This document shows, in pieces, positions 35,203 through 47,886 of a stretch of DNA of 64,000 nt. The position numbers and the translations under genes were made by a program. Position 1 is the stretch's first letter. Every line of letters starts with the position of its first letter. Source of the stretch: Thiobacillus denitrificans DSM 12475 (GTDB lineage: Bacteria; Pseudomonadota; Gammaproteobacteria; Burkholderiales; Thiobacillaceae). The stretch lies in NCBI RefSeq assembly GCF_000376425.1, contig NZ_AQWL01000005.1, positions 280,166-344,165 on the forward strand, in the 5' to 3' direction. Below the pieces are notes generated by a model that saw only the letters and a program-made list of their open reading frames with translations, searched no databases and was not told the origin of the DNA.

Positions 35203-35736
35203 ATGAAAGCGGGACTCATCATGGTAGCGGCCTGGCTGGCGGTGGCGAGCACCCCGCTTGCCGCCGCCCAGCTGTATCAATGGAAGGACGCACAAGGCCG
35301 CGCGGTGTACAGCGACCAGCCCCCCCCACCCAGCATCAGGAATGCACAGCAGAAAGCCTTCAAGGGCAGCGTCATCGAGGTTGGCGAATCCTATGCCGCC
35401 AGAACCGCGCGTGAGAAATACCCGGTCACCCTGTACGCCAGTGCCTGCGGCGCGCCCTGCGACCAGGCGCGGCAACTGCTGAACGAGCGCGGCGTTCCCC
35501 ATAGCAACAAGGATCCGCAAGCCAGCTCCGAAGCGCAGGCCGAACTGCAAAAACTTACCGGACGTTTGAACGTTCCGGTGCTCGTGGTCGGCAGCGACAA
35601 GCTGGACGGCTTTGAGACCGGGCAATGGCAATCCACGCTCGACCGCGCCGGCTATCCCAAATCCGCCTTGCCGGGCCGCAAACCGGAACCGGCCGCCGCA
35701 CCCAGTCCTGCGGCCCCGGCTCCGGCCAAACCCTAA
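35203..35736 (+). CDS. DUF4124 and glutaredoxin-like periplasmic protein
   Basis: 177 residues. A signal peptide (about 1-22, LIMVAAWLAVASTPLAAA) precedes a short DUF4124 domain (LYQWKDAQGRAVYSDQPPP, 24-42). A glutaredoxin-like domain (about 74-150) follows, with the unusual redox motif CGAPC (Cys82 and Cys86, three residues between the cysteines) and VPVLVVGSDKLDGFET. It ends in an Ala/Pro tail. Exported, so it probably handles thiols in the envelope, but the wide Cys spacing makes classical glutaredoxin activity doubtful. Confidence 0.83.
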   Translation: MKAGLIMVAAWLAVASTPLAAAQLYQWKDAQGRAVYSDQPPPPSIRNAQQKAFKGSVIEVGESYAARTAREKYPVTLYASACGAPCDQARQLLNERGVPHSNKDPQASSEAQAELQKLTGRLNVPVLVVGSDKLDGFETGQWQSTLDRAGYPKSALPGRKPEPAAAPSPAAPAPAKP

Positions 35737-35809
35737 GCGCCGTTCCTCCGGGCGTTAAAGCACATACCAGCCCCCTGAGCCTGCCGCAGTTCCAGCGGCG
35801 GCCCTGAAG

Positions 35810-35847
35810 GACTCCGATCCACTATGAGCTAAAGCTCATGTGGAGTC
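35810..35847. promoter_or_regulatory. Nested palindrome just upstream of xthA
   Basis: ATGAGCT at 35824-35830 and AGCTCAT at 35833-35839 form a 7-bp stem around AA, flanked by CCAC/GTGG (with one extra T) and GACTCC/GGAGTC pairs. The centre lies about 37 bases before the xthA start. There is no T-run, so it looks more like an operator or mRNA leader hairpin than a terminator, though it might end the preceding transcript. Confidence 0.4.
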
Positions 35848-35868
35848 GTATGCGCTAAACTCGGCGCC

Positions 35869-36636
35869 ATGAAACTCGCCGCCTGGAACGTCAACTCCCT
35901 CAAGGTCCGCCTGCCCCAGCTGCTGGATTTTCTCGCCACCCGCCAGCCCGACGCGGTGTGCCTGCAGGAGACCAAGCTCACCGATGACAACTTTCCGGTC
36001 GCCGAACTGGAAGCGGCCGGCTATCGCGTCGCCTTCGCCGGGCAGAAAACCTACAACGGCGTCGCCATCGTCAGCCGCGCCGAACCGAGCGAGGTCGGCA
36101 TCGGCATCCCGGGTTTCGAGGACGAACAGAAGCGCGTCATTGCCGCCACCGTCGACGGCGTACGGCTGGTGTGCGTGTATTGCCCCAACGGCCAGAGCCT
36201 CGACTCCGACAAATATCCCTACAAGCTCGCCTGGTTCGACGCGCTGGCCGCGTGGCTGAAGGACGAACTGACGCGCCACCCCCGGCTCGCCGTGCTCGGC
36301 GATTACAACGTCGCGCCGGAAGACCGCGACGTGCACGATCCCCAGGCCTGGGAGGGATGTGTGCTGGTATCGGAACCGGAGCGCGAGCGCTTCCGCAATC
36401 TGCTGGCGCTGGGCCTCAAGGACAGCTTCCGCCTGTTTGAACAGCCCGAGAAAAGCTTCTCCTGGTGGGATTACCGCATGATGGGCTTCCGCCGCAACCA
36501 TGGCCTCAGGATCGATCACATCCTGCTTTCCTCGCCCCTGGCGGCCACCTGCATCTCAAGCACGATCGACCGCGACATGCGCAAACTGGAACGGCCATCG
36601 GATCACGCACCGGTAGTCGCCGAGATTGGAAACTGA
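35869..36636 (+). CDS. xthA: Exodeoxyribonuclease III
   Basis: A 255-residue AP endonuclease and 3'-5' exonuclease of base-excision repair. The endonuclease/exonuclease/phosphatase fold shows the motif set: WNVNSL (6-11) and LQETK with Glu34, [34 protein letters not shown] and the final PSDHAPVV catalytic Asp-His. The start begins [15 protein letters not shown] as expected. Other DNA-repair genes in the window are alkA, uvrD and polA, but none is adjacent. Confidence 0.96.
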   Translation: MKLAAWNVNSLKVRLPQLLDFLATRQPDAVCLQETKLTDDNFPVAELEAAGYRVAFAGQKTYNGVAIVSRAEPSEVGIGIPGFEDEQKRVIAATVDGVRLVCVYCPNGQSLDSDKYPYKLAWFDALAAWLKDELTRHPRLAVLGDYNVAPEDRDVHDPQAWEGCVLVSEPERERFRNLLALGLKDSFRLFEQPEKSFSWWDYRMMGFRRNHGLRIDHILLSSPLAATCISSTIDRDMRKLERPSDHAPVVAEIGN

Positions 36637-36834
36637 AGTCCTTGCGATCGACTCCGCCCGACAAGCGAACATCCGTCGAAATAATGGAAATCAGACCGAT
36701 GGGGGAAATGTAACGGCACTATCGGCCAGGAGCAGAGGCCACTGTGGTACCCAACCGTCGTTTGTCCGGCCAACGGCGGCGACGGGCTTTCGATATCCAT
36801 CCGCTTCGATTCCCGATGCCCATGGCCGTCCGGT

Positions 36835-37443
36835 TCACTTGAGCAAACCTTCCTCGGCCAGCGCCTGCTGCACCGCCGGTCGCGCCGCCACGCGGCTCTG
36901 ATAGGCCGTCAGCACGGGCCAGGGCGAAAGATCGAAGCCGACATGCGGCGCCCACGAAGTCACCGTGAAAAGGTAGGCGTCCGCTATGGTGAATTGCTCG
37001 CCCATGAGATAAGGCTGCGTCTCAAGTACCGCCGCGACATGAGTGAAACGCTGGGCCAGTCGCTCTATGAACAAGGCCTTGCAGTCGGGCGGTACGCGCG
37101 AGTCGAACAGGGACGAATAGGTCTTGTGCAGCTCGGTGGAGATGAAGTTCAGCCACTGCATGAGGCGGTACCGCGCCCGGCTGCCGTAAGCCGGCGCGAG
37201 TTCCTTGTCTTCGGCCTGATCTGCCAGATACTGCACGATGACCGGCCCTTCCGTGAGCACATCGCCGTCCGCCAGAGCCAGCGCGGGCACATAGCCATCC
37301 GGATTGATCTTGCTGTAGTCCTCGCCGGATTCTGTTCGGCCGGTCCCTAAGTCGACGCGTACCAGCTCCACAGGCATGCCAATCTCGATCGCCACGATGT
37401 GGGGGGAAAGAGAGCAGGCTCCCGGACTGTAATAGAGTTTCAT
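36835..37443 (-). CDS. Glutathione S-transferase, beta class
   Basis: A 202-residue cytoplasmic glutathione transferase. The N-terminal thioredoxin fold opens MKLYYSPGACSLSPHI, in which Cys10 is the beta-class catalytic residue. The glutathione-binding VPAL and LTEGPVIVQYLAD segments follow (about 52-74), and the helical C-terminal domain has FTIADAYLFTVTSW with the capping-box Asp. AGGAGG sits 8-13 bases before the ATG, the strongest ribosome-binding site in this region. It stands alone between xthA and alkA with 198 and 521 noncoding bases on its sides. Confidence 0.93.
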   Translation of the reverse strand: MKLYYSPGACSLSPHIVAIEIGMPVELVRVDLGTGRTESGEDYSKINPDGYVPALALADGDVLTEGPVIVQYLADQAEDKELAPAYGSRARYRLMQWLNFISTELHKTYSSLFDSRVPPDCKALFIERLAQRFTHVAAVLETQPYLMGEQFTIADAYLFTVTSWAPHVGFDLSPWPVLTAYQSRVAARPAVQQALAEEGLLK

Positions 37444-37964
37444 GGCATTGCCTCCTAAAGTTGAGAGAAGTGGGGAGTTGGTAGGTATAGCACCTGCTCG
37501 TTACCACCGCAGGAGGTGGTCGCCGGGTGGTCTATTGAGCGGAGCCGGCTCCGCGTAGCGTTCCGGCAGGTCCGGATGGGTGGCCGGCCATGCACATCAG
37601 TGGCTTCTGCCCGGCCAGCATAGGCTGCTTTCACATGACGAATATCGACGCGGAGAGAGAGAGAGCATGCTCGATGAAGCAACGGGCGCTTTCAGGTACG
37701 GCGCTACTGGCGGTCCACGCGCAACCTTGCGCGGGTGGATTCACGTAAACGGTCACGAATGGAGAGCAGAAAGCTGGCGTTCGGTAAGATTACCCGGCCT
37801 TTGCCCAGTAACGAATCCATAGCGGAACCCGTCCACTCAAATCTCCAGCATCGCCCTCGGCCGAGGAAGCGCCGAACACTGCAATCGGCCCGGGTTTCGC
37901 TGCTTGACCCAATGCAGACAGCCCAATCCGCCAATACCTGCTTCCTCTCCCGCCAAAAACAGGA
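37444..37964. other. Noncoding stretch of 521 bases between gst and alkA
   Basis: This is the longest gene-free stretch in the window. It holds the gst ribosome-binding site at its left end, a (GA)5-type run near 37656, and only short frames without convincing codon bias or family resemblance. No terminator-grade hairpin, tRNA or recognisable regulatory RNA stood out. It may be degraded coding sequence. Confidence 0.5.
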
Positions 37965-38591
37965 TCAGTACTGCACCACCGCCGGGTCGAGACTACGCCA
38001 CAGATACCAGGTGGCGACCGTGCGCCACGGCGCATGGCGCTCGCCATGCCGACGTAGCGCCTTGGGGGTGGGCCGCTCGCCGCCGAGATAATGCAGGGCG
38101 ACGGCCTTCTGCAGGCCGATGTCGTCGACCGGCCAGACGTCGGGGCGGCGCAGGCTGAAGATGAGGAACATCTCGGCGGTCCAGCGACCGATGCCGCGCA
38201 CGTCGATGAGTTCGGCGATGACGGCCTCGTCTTCCATTTTCTTCCAACGTACCGGGTCGATGCGGCCATCGACGAAATGTCCGGCCAGATCGCGCAGGTA
38301 TTCCGCCTTGCGGCGCGACAGGCCACAGGCGGCAAGCGCCTCCAGTTCGAGCGTGACGATGCGTTCCGGGCTGACGGTTTGCGCGTATCCGGCGAAACGC
38401 GCCCACACGCTGTCGGCCGCCTTGACTGAAATCTGCTGGCCGACGATGGCACGTGCGAGGGTCTGGAAGGGATCGCCGCGATCGTCCAGCACGGCATCGG
38501 GATAGCGCGCGATGAGCGCGGCCATCACCGGGTCGGTTGCCGCGAGTTCGGTGCAGGCGGTATGCCAATAGGCAGGGGAGCGGATTTTCAT
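37965..38591 (-). CDS. alkA: DNA-3-methyladenine glycosylase (AlkA/HhH-GPD family)
   Basis: A 208-residue base-excision DNA glycosylase. The helix-hairpin-helix and catalytic region reads IDVRGIGRWTAEMFLIFSLRRPDVWPVDDIGLQKAV (about 125-160), with the catalytic Asp in the Pro-Val-Asp-Asp segment. The earlier DPFQTLARAIVGQQISVKAA is the typical HhH-GPD opening. It lacks AlkA's N-terminal domain, as in the short family members. The start ATG at 38591 has AAGGA 8-12 bases upstream, which decides it over the upstream Met at 38612. It follows rng by 17 bases. Confidence 0.92.
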   Translation of the reverse strand: MKIRSPAYWHTACTELAATDPVMAALIARYPDAVLDDRGDPFQTLARAIVGQQISVKAADSVWARFAGYAQTVSPERIVTLELEALAACGLSRRKAEYLRDLAGHFVDGRIDPVRWKKMEDEAVIAELIDVRGIGRWTAEMFLIFSLRRPDVWPVDDIGLQKAVALHYLGGERPTPKALRRHGERHAPWRTVATWYLWRSLDPAVVQY

Positions 38592-38608
38592 GAAAAATCC
38601 TTTCAGTC

Positions 38609-40060
38609 TCACAGCAGGATGATGTCGTACTGCTCCTGCGGATACGTCGTCTCAACCTGCAGCGACACCGGTTTGCCGATGAAATCGATAAGCTGGGCGA
38701 GACTGCCGGACTCCTCGTCCAGGAACAGGTCGATCACACTCTGCGCGGCGACGATACGAAATTCACGTGCGTCGAACTGGCGTGCTTCGCGCAGGATTTC
38801 ACGCAGGATTTCGTAGCATACGGTCTGCGCCGTCTTGATTTCGCCACGCCCCCCGCAGGTGGGGCAGACCTCGCACAATACGTGTGCCAGTGATTCGCGC
38901 GTCCGCTTGCGCGTCATTTCCACCAGGCCCAGCGCAGAAAAACCGCTGACGGTGGTACGCGTGGGGTCGCGCGCCAGCACTTTCTTCAGTTCAGTGAGTA
39001 CCGCTTCCTGGTGCTCGGTATTGTCCATGTCGATGAAGTCGATTATGACGATACCGCCGAGGTTGCGCAGTCGCAGCTGGCGCGCGATGGCCTGCGCCGC
39101 TTCGAGGTTGGTCTTGAAGATGGTGTCGTCGAAATTGCGCGCACCGACGAAGCCGCCGGTGTTGACGTCCACCGTGGTCAGCGCCTCGGTCTGGTCGATG
39201 ATGAGATAACCGCCCGACTTCAAATCGACACGTCGCCCCAGCGCCTTGGCGATCTCGTCCTCGATGGCGTGCAGTTCGAACAGCGGGCGGTCGGCACCGT
39301 AATGCTGCAGCTTTTCGAGTACGGCATGGGTGTAGTTCTGCGCGAACTCGGCCATGCGCTGGTAGGTTTCGCGCGAATCGATGAGGATGCGGGTAGTGTC
39401 GCGATTGACGAAGTCGCGCAGCACCCGCAGCGACAGGTCGAGATCCTGGTACAGCAGGCACGGCACCGTACAGTTGCCGCGCGACTGGATGCTGCCCCAC
39501 AGCCGCCGCAGATAGTCGATGTCGGCCTGCATTTCGGCATCTTCCGCCATTTCGGCCATGGTACGCACGATGAAGCCGCCGGTCGCGTCGCTGGGCATCA
39601 ATTGGTGCAGTTTCTGGCGCAGCTGTTCGCGTTCTTCCTCGCCTTCTATCTTCTGCGAAATGCCGATGTGGGTTTCCTGCGGCAGATACACCAGGTAGCG
39701 TCCGGCGAAGCTGATCTGCGTGGAAAGCCGCGCACCCTTGGTGCCGATCGGGTCCTTGATCACCTGCACCATCAGGCTCTGGCCTTCGTGCAGGATCAGC
39801 TCGATCTGGCGCTCGGATTCGCTGCCGTGGCGCTCCTCCCAGATGTCGGCCACGTGCAGGAAAGCCGCGCGCTCCAGACCGACGTCGATGAAGGCCGACT
39901 GCATCCCCGGCAGCACGCGTACCACGCGTCCCATGTAGATGTTGCTGACCAGTCCCCGGCATTGCGCACGCTCGATATGCAGCTCCTGTACCACGCCCAG
40001 GTGCAGCACGGCGACCCGGGTTTCCTGCGGGGTGACATTGACGAGGATTTCTTCGCTCAT
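38609..40060 (-). CDS. rng: Ribonuclease G
   Basis: A 483-residue endoribonuclease that matures 16S rRNA 5' ends and degrades some mRNAs. The S1 domain (about 35-125, GRVVRVLPGMQSAFIDVGLERAAFLH), the RNase H-like and DNase I-like catalytic region with TTVDVNTGGFVGARNFDDTIFKTNLEAA and VIIDFIDMDN (metal-binding Asp residues), and the zinc-link CPTCGGRGEIKT are all present. It has no RNase E C-terminal scaffold. It is preceded by maf on the same strand (17 bases), the rng-maf pairing known from E. coli cafA-yhdE. Confidence 0.96.
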   Translation of the reverse strand: MSEEILVNVTPQETRVAVLHLGVVQELHIERAQCRGLVSNIYMGRVVRVLPGMQSAFIDVGLERAAFLHVADIWEERHGSESERQIELILHEGQSLMVQVIKDPIGTKGARLSTQISFAGRYLVYLPQETHIGISQKIEGEEEREQLRQKLHQLMPSDATGGFIVRTMAEMAEDAEMQADIDYLRRLWGSIQSRGNCTVPCLLYQDLDLSLRVLRDFVNRDTTRILIDSRETYQRMAEFAQNYTHAVLEKLQHYGADRPLFELHAIEDEIAKALGRRVDLKSGGYLIIDQTEALTTVDVNTGGFVGARNFDDTIFKTNLEAAQAIARQLRLRNLGGIVIIDFIDMDNTEHQEAVLTELKKVLARDPTRTTVSGFSALGLVEMTRKRTRESLAHVLCEVCPTCGGRGEIKTAQTVCYEILREILREARQFDAREFRIVAAQSVIDLFLDEESGSLAQLIDFIGKPVSLQVETTYPQEQYDIILL

Positions 40061-40077
40061 GGGGATGGCGGATTCGC

Positions 40078-40689
40078 TCAGACAGCGAGACCGAAGGCTC
40101 TCAATAAAACGGCTGTGTCATATAACGGCAAACCCATGATGCCGCTGTAGCTGCCGTCGATATGTTCGACGAACGCGCCAGCGCGCCCCTGAATGGCGTA
40201 GGCGCCGGCCTTGCCCAGGTATTCGCCGGTTTCCAGATAGCGCGCGATAGCGGCGGCATCGAGCGCGGTAAAGCTGACCTTGCTGGATGACAGGCGCAGC
40301 TCCTGCCGGCCATCATGCTGCACCGCCACCGCGGTGTGTACATGATGCTGGCGCCCCGACAGGCGGACCAGCATGGCTTCGGCCTCGGCGCGGCCGGCCG
40401 GCTTGCCGAGGATGGCGCCGTCCAGTTCGACCACCGTGTCCGCGCCCAGAACCGGAAAGCGCAGCAGGTGGCGCGCATCCACTGCGCGCCAGCCGCAGGC
40501 CGCCTTTTCGGCTGCCATGCGCTGCACGAAATCGAGTGCGGTTTCGTCGGCGCGCGGCACTTCGACCACATCCATGCGGCCGGACACGGCACGCAATGCC
40601 AGCACATCGAAGGCAACGCCGATCTGTTTCAGGAGTTCGCGACGCCTCGGCGATTGCGAGGCCAGATAAATCCGTTTATCAACCAGCAT
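40078..40689 (-). CDS. maf: Maf family nucleotide pyrophosphatase (YhdE type)
   Basis: A 203-residue house-cleaning pyrophosphatase acting on dTTP/UTP or modified nucleotides. The conserved opening [17 protein letters not shown] (8-24), the [18 protein letters not shown] segment, the catalytic [10 protein letters not shown] and late [26 protein letters not shown] all fit. Its position beside rng points to the YhdE subgroup. The start ATG at 40689 gives a normal length; the open frame beyond is antisense. Confidence 0.94.
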   Translation of the reverse strand: MLVDKRIYLASQSPRRRELLKQIGVAFDVLALRAVSGRMDVVEVPRADETALDFVQRMAAEKAACGWRAVDARHLLRFPVLGADTVVELDGAILGKPAGRAEAEAMLVRLSGRQHHVHTAVAVQHDGRQELRLSSSKVSFTALDAAAIARYLETGEYLGKAGAYAIQGRAGAFVEHIDGSYSGIMGLPLYDTAVLLRAFGLAV

Positions 40690-40706
40690 ATTTTCGTTAT
40701 TCCTCC

Positions 40707-41177
40707 TCAATCCCGATGATAGGGATGTCCCTTGATAATGCACGCCGCCCGATACACCTGCTCGGCCAGCAGCACCCGCGCCAGCGCGTGCGGCAGCGTC
40801 AGCTTCGACAGCCCCAGCAGCTTGCCGGCACGCGCCTTCACGCTGTCGTCAAGGCCATCCGCCCCGCCGATGACAAAGGCCGGGGAAACGCCTTCGGCCA
40901 TCCAGTCCTGCAGCCAGGCCGCCAGTTCGCGCGTCGTCGCCTGCACGCCGCGTTCGTCGAGCACCACCGGCAGACAACCGGCGGGCAGCGCCGCAAGGAT
41001 GCTCCCGGCTTCAAGCTGCCGTGCCCGCGCGCCATCTTCCCCCGCCACCCGATGACCGGGTTTGATCTCGGTCAGCAGCAAGGGCAGATCGGGCGGCATG
41101 CGGCGCGCATAGTCGTCGTAGCCCGCGTTGATCCAGCCGGGCATCTTGTGGCCGACGGCAATCAGGTGAAGCTTCAC
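40707..41177 (-). CDS. rlmH: 23S rRNA (pseudouridine(1915)-N3)-methyltransferase
   Basis: A 156-residue SPOUT methyltransferase acting on helix 69 of 23S rRNA in assembled 70S ribosomes. It has [20 protein letters not shown], the SAM-binding [17 protein letters not shown] and the C-terminal [21 protein letters not shown]. The start codon is GTG at 41177, directly abutting the rsfS stop, the usual rsfS-rlmH coupling. Confidence 0.96.
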   Translation of the reverse strand: MKLHLIAVGHKMPGWINAGYDDYARRMPPDLPLLLTEIKPGHRVAGEDGARARQLEAGSILAALPAGCLPVVLDERGVQATTRELAAWLQDWMAEGVSPAFVIGGADGLDDSVKARAGKLLGLSKLTLPHALARVLLAEQVYRAACIIKGHPYHRD

Positions 41178-41537
41178 TCAGTGGTCGGATTGAATGTGCC
41201 GCGCACGCGCCGCTTCGCCCGCCCCCCACAGTTCTTCCAGATTGTAATGCGCGCGCACGGCAGGCAGCATCACGTGAACAATCACGTCGCCGAGGTCGAG
41301 CAGCACCCAGTCGCCGCTGTCCTCGCCTTCCGTGTTGCCCACGTATTCGTCCGCTTCTTTCATCCTGATGCGCACGTTGTCGGCAAGTGCGCGCGTCTGG
41401 CGGTTGGAAGTGCCGCTGGCGATCACCATGCGTTCGAACAGCGAGGTGAGCTTGCCGGTGTCGAGCACGGTGATGTCCTGCGCCTTGATTTCTTCGAGGG
41501 CGCCGACGATCCGTTTGATTTTGTTTTCGATGTTCAT
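41178..41537 (-). CDS. rsfS: Ribosome silencing factor RsfS
   Basis: A 119-residue protein that binds ribosomal protein uL14 and blocks subunit joining in starvation. The family pattern is IVGALEEIKAQDITVLDTGKLTSLFERMVIASGTSNRQTRALADNV, then GDWVLLDLGDVIVHVMLPAVRAHYNLEELWG. The start ATG at 41537 overlaps the nadD stop by 4 bases, which supports it over the longer frame. Confidence 0.96.
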   Translation of the reverse strand: MNIENKIKRIVGALEEIKAQDITVLDTGKLTSLFERMVIASGTSNRQTRALADNVRIRMKEADEYVGNTEGEDSGDWVLLDLGDVIVHVMLPAVRAHYNLEELWGAGEAARARHIQSDH

Positions 41538-42181
41538 GGGTAGCGATAGAGTTGGTGTTCGTGAATATAGTCGAGCACGACATCGGGCAGCAGATAACGC
41601 GCGCTGCCATGCCGTGCCAGGGTGTCTCGAATATCGGTGGCCGAAATGCCCAGCGGCGTCATCTGCCGCAACAGCACCGCGCCGGCTGGGCAAACAGCCG
41701 ATGCGGCGGCTTGCCGGCGTTGCGATAATTCATGTTTCAGGTCGTCCGGCAGGGTGTCAGGCTGCAGCAACTGCGCACCGGAGCGCGCGGCGACCGCAAT
41801 ATTCGCCAGGTCGAACAGGCGCCGCCACTTATGCCAGCCCGGCAGCCCGAGAAAGGCATCCGCCCCCAGCAGCAGCCATAGCGGCTGTTCGTTGCCCAGC
41901 TCGGCGCGCAGGGCGGTCAGCGTGTCCACCGTGTAGCTCGGGGCCGGGCGCTGTATTTCGCGCGCATCCACCTCGAAACACGGGTTACCGGCAATCGCCC
42001 GGCGCACCATTTCCAGCCGGTGCGCCGCCGCGGTGCGCGGCACGCCACGGTGCGGCGGCGCACCGGCGGGAATGAACAGCACCCGGCTCAAGCCGATCGC
42101 CGCCGCCATTTCCTCCGCCAGACGCAGATGACCGAAGTGGACGGGATCGAAGGTGCCGCCAAAAACGCCGATAGGCGGCAT
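41534..42181 (-). CDS. nadD: Nicotinate-nucleotide adenylyltransferase
   Basis: Converts nicotinate mononucleotide to deamido-NAD. 215 residues with the nucleotidyltransferase opening GVFGGTFDPVHFGHLRLAEEM (HFGH at about 15-18), the RPAPSYTVDTLTALR segment and the C-terminal PLGISATDIRDTLARHGSARYLLPDVVLDYIHEHQLY, which contains the ISxTxIR-like motif. It follows proA by 4 bases and overlaps rsfS by 4. Confidence 0.96.
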   Translation of the reverse strand: MPPIGVFGGTFDPVHFGHLRLAEEMAAAIGLSRVLFIPAGAPPHRGVPRTAAAHRLEMVRRAIAGNPCFEVDAREIQRPAPSYTVDTLTALRAELGNEQPLWLLLGADAFLGLPGWHKWRRLFDLANIAVAARSGAQLLQPDTLPDDLKHELSQRRQAAASAVCPAGAVLLRQMTPLGISATDIRDTLARHGSARYLLPDVVLDYIHEHQLYRYP

Positions 42182-42185
42182 GGCC

Positions 42186-43466
42186 TTAGCCGCGGACGTG
42201 CCCGTCTCCCAATACCACCCACTTCTGGCTGGTCAGCCCTTCGAGTCCGACCGGCCCGCGCGCGTGGATCTTGTCGGTGGAGATGCCGATTTCCGCGCCA
42301 AGGCCGTACTCGAAGCCGTCGGCAAAGCGTGTCGAGGCGTTGACCACGACGCTGGCCGAATCGACCTCGCGCAGGAAGCGTCGTGCGCGACCATAGTCTT
42401 CGGTGACGATGGCGTCGGTATGCTGCGAGCCGTAGCTGTTGATATGCGTCATCGCCGCGTCGATACCGTCGACCACCTTGACCGCGATGATGGGGCCGAG
42501 ATACTCCTCGGTCCAGTCGGATTCCACCGCGGCCTTCAGCTTGTCCGCGGCAATGCCGGCACCCTGCAGAATCGCCAGCGCCTCCGGACAGCCGCGCATT
42601 TCCACCCCCTTGCCGGCAAGCATGCGGCCGATCTCGGGCAGTACGGCGGCAGCGACGCCGCGCGCCACCAGCAGCGATTCGGTGGTGTTGCAGGTGCCGT
42701 AGCGCTGGGTCTTGGCGTTTTCGACGATCTTCACCGCCTTGGCGAGATCGGCGCGGTCGTCCACATACACGTGGCAGTTGCCGTGCAGGTGCTTGATCAC
42801 CGGCACCCGCGCCTCGCCGGTGATGCGCTCGATCAGGCCCTTGCCGCCGCGCGGCACGATGACGTCGACGTAATCCTTCATGGTGATGAGCTCGCCCACC
42901 GCGGCGCGGTCGGTGGTCTCGATCACCTGCACCACGGTCGCGGGCAGGCCGGCGACCTCCAGCCCCTCGCGCACGCAGGCGGCGACCGCCTGGTTCGAGT
43001 GCTGCGCCTCCGAGCCGCCGCGCAGGATCGCGGCGTTGCCTGACTTCAGGCACAGTCCGGCGGCGTCCGCCGTCACGTTGGGGCGCGCCTCGTAGATGAT
43101 GCCGATGACGCCGAGCGGCACCCGCATCTTGCCGACCTGGATGCCGGAGGGACGGTACTTGAGGTCGGTGATCTCGCCCACCGGATCGGGCAGCGCGGCG
43201 ATCTGCTCCAGGCCTTCGGCCATCCCGGTGACGGTCTTGTCGTTGATCTGCAGGCGGTCGAGCAGCGCGGCATCGAGCCCGCTGGCGCGCGCATGCTCCA
43301 TGTCGCGCGCATTGGCTTCCAGCAGCTTCGCGGCATCGCGCCGGATCGCCGCCGCCATCGCCAGCAGCGCGCGGTTTTTCTGGTTGGTGTCGGCGCGGGC
43401 AATCGCACGCGAGGCTTCGCGCGCCTGCTTGCCCAGCGTCTGCATGTACTGTTTCACGTCCATCAT
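42186..43466 (-). CDS. proA: Gamma-glutamyl phosphate reductase
   Basis: Second step of proline synthesis: NADPH-dependent reduction of glutamyl phosphate to glutamate semialdehyde. 426 residues of the aldehyde-dehydrogenase fold, with [38 protein letters not shown] and the catalytic Cys in [19 protein letters not shown]-terminal [28 protein letters not shown] is typical. proB is not next to it; proC is at 22-23 kb. A perfect inverted repeat separates it from holA. Confidence 0.96.
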   Translation of the reverse strand: MMDVKQYMQTLGKQAREASRAIARADTNQKNRALLAMAAAIRRDAAKLLEANARDMEHARASGLDAALLDRLQINDKTVTGMAEGLEQIAALPDPVGEITDLKYRPSGIQVGKMRVPLGVIGIIYEARPNVTADAAGLCLKSGNAAILRGGSEAQHSNQAVAACVREGLEVAGLPATVVQVIETTDRAAVGELITMKDYVDVIVPRGGKGLIERITGEARVPVIKHLHGNCHVYVDDRADLAKAVKIVENAKTQRYGTCNTTESLLVARGVAAAVLPEIGRMLAGKGVEMRGCPEALAILQGAGIAADKLKAAVESDWTEEYLGPIIAVKVVDGIDAAMTHINSYGSQHTDAIVTEDYGRARRFLREVDSASVVVNASTRFADGFEYGLGAEIGISTDKIHARGPVGLEGLTSQKWVVLGDGHVRG

Positions 43467-43499
43467 CTTGTCCTGTTGTCCGGCCGCCCGGAATCGGGG

Positions 43500-43545
43500 G
43501 CGGGTTAACGCTGATTTTACGCCCGCGAAATCAGCGTTAACCCGC
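43500..43545. repeat. Perfect 18-bp inverted repeat across the holA stop codon
   Basis: GCGGGTTAACGCTGATTT at 43500-43517 and AAATCAGCGTTAACCCGC at 43528-43545 are exact reverse complements with a 10-base spacer. The right arm contains the TAA stop of holA (minus strand). No T-run follows on either side, so it is not a standard intrinsic terminator. It may be an attenuating or mRNA-stabilising hairpin, or the trace of a small palindromic element. Confidence 0.8.
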
Positions 43546-44546
43546 CCTGGCCAGCGTCATACCCACCCGCAGCAGCGTATCCCAGGGATCGCCCACGCGC
43601 TCCAGTCCCTTGGCCTGGCGGTCGATCAACGCCAGGTCGGCCAGCGCAGTCTCGACCTGCGCCAGGCCCAGGCGTTTCACCGCCCGCTCGATCTGCGGCG
43701 CGCGCTGCCTGTCGCGGCCCCACAGTGTCCGCATCGCTCCAGGCAGGCTGTCGCCCTGCACCACCGCCGATTTTAGCCTGAGCAGCAGCTGCACGGCCGA
43801 TGACACCTGCCACAGGATGGCCGGCACCGCTTCGCCGCTGTCTTTCAAATCGGCCACCACCTGGGCAAAGCGCGCGCCATCGCCCGCATACAACGCATCC
43901 TGCAGGATATCGGCTTCCAGCCGGCTGACATCGGCCACCGCATGTTCGATATCGGCCAGCGTCACCGTCCCCGGCGGCAGCAACAGCGCGAGCTTGTCGA
44001 TTTCCTGCTGCGCCGCGAGCAGATTTCCCTCGACCCGGTCGGCTAGGAATTCCAGTGCGGCACGGTCGGCACGCAGGCCCTGTTTGGCCAGCCGGCGCTC
44101 GATCCAGTCGGGCAAGGCGGCGCGCTCGACCGGCTTTGCCTCGACCACCACACCGGCCGCTGCCAGCGCGGCGAACCAGCGGCTCTGCATGGTTTTCCGG
44201 TCCAGTCCTGGCAGACTGATGAGGGTGAGCGTGTCGGCGGGCAGCCGGGCGGCATAGGTTTCCAGCGCCTTGGCGCCGTCGACGCCGGGCTTGCCGGAAG
44301 GAATGCGGATTTCGGCCAGCCGGCGCTCGGCGAACAACGAGAAATTGTCGCCGTCGGCGAAAATGTCCTGCCAGTTGTAGCGCCCCTGCACGCTGTAGAC
44401 AATGCGCTCGGTATGCCCCGCTGCACGCGCCGCCACGCGAATGGCGTCGCCCGCTTCCTGCGCCGCCAGTGGCTCGTCGCCTACCACCACGTAAAGCGCG
44501 GCAAGGCCGCGCGCAAGATGATCGGACAGGCGATCGGCCGTAATGT

Positions 44547-44550
<4 letters not shown>
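43537..44550 (-). CDS. holA: DNA polymerase III subunit delta
   Basis: The clamp-loader delta subunit that opens the beta clamp. 337 residues of the AAA-like fold without ATPase motifs. Family features: the N-terminal [20 protein letters not shown] with the delta-type [49 protein letters not shown] and the C-terminal helical collar. The start overlaps lptE's stop by 4 bases, as is usual for leuS-lptE-holA. The stop lies inside a perfect inverted repeat. Confidence 0.94.
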
Positions 44551-47737
<3,187 letters not shown>

Positions 47738-47886
47738 TTAGAATCAAGCCGGCGATTATACCGCCGGCTCTGCCGCGCCACCCGGACATGGCGCATTCCC
47801 GTTGCGGCCGGCCGGACTGCCCTGTTCTGGCTGGGAACACTGCCCGGCCATGGATGTCGGTTATTGTTTACCCCGAAGGAGACTCC

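Noticed and set aside
36749-36755. GTTGGGT on the minus strand after gst, matching the attC R' consensus
   Set aside because: No RYYYAAC partner at the right distance and no foldable arms; gst also shares the composition and codon use of the core genes.
37580-37934. Short frames of 76-80 codons on both strands between gst and alkA
   Set aside because: No ribosome-binding site, no family pattern and low-quality composition; treated as noncoding.
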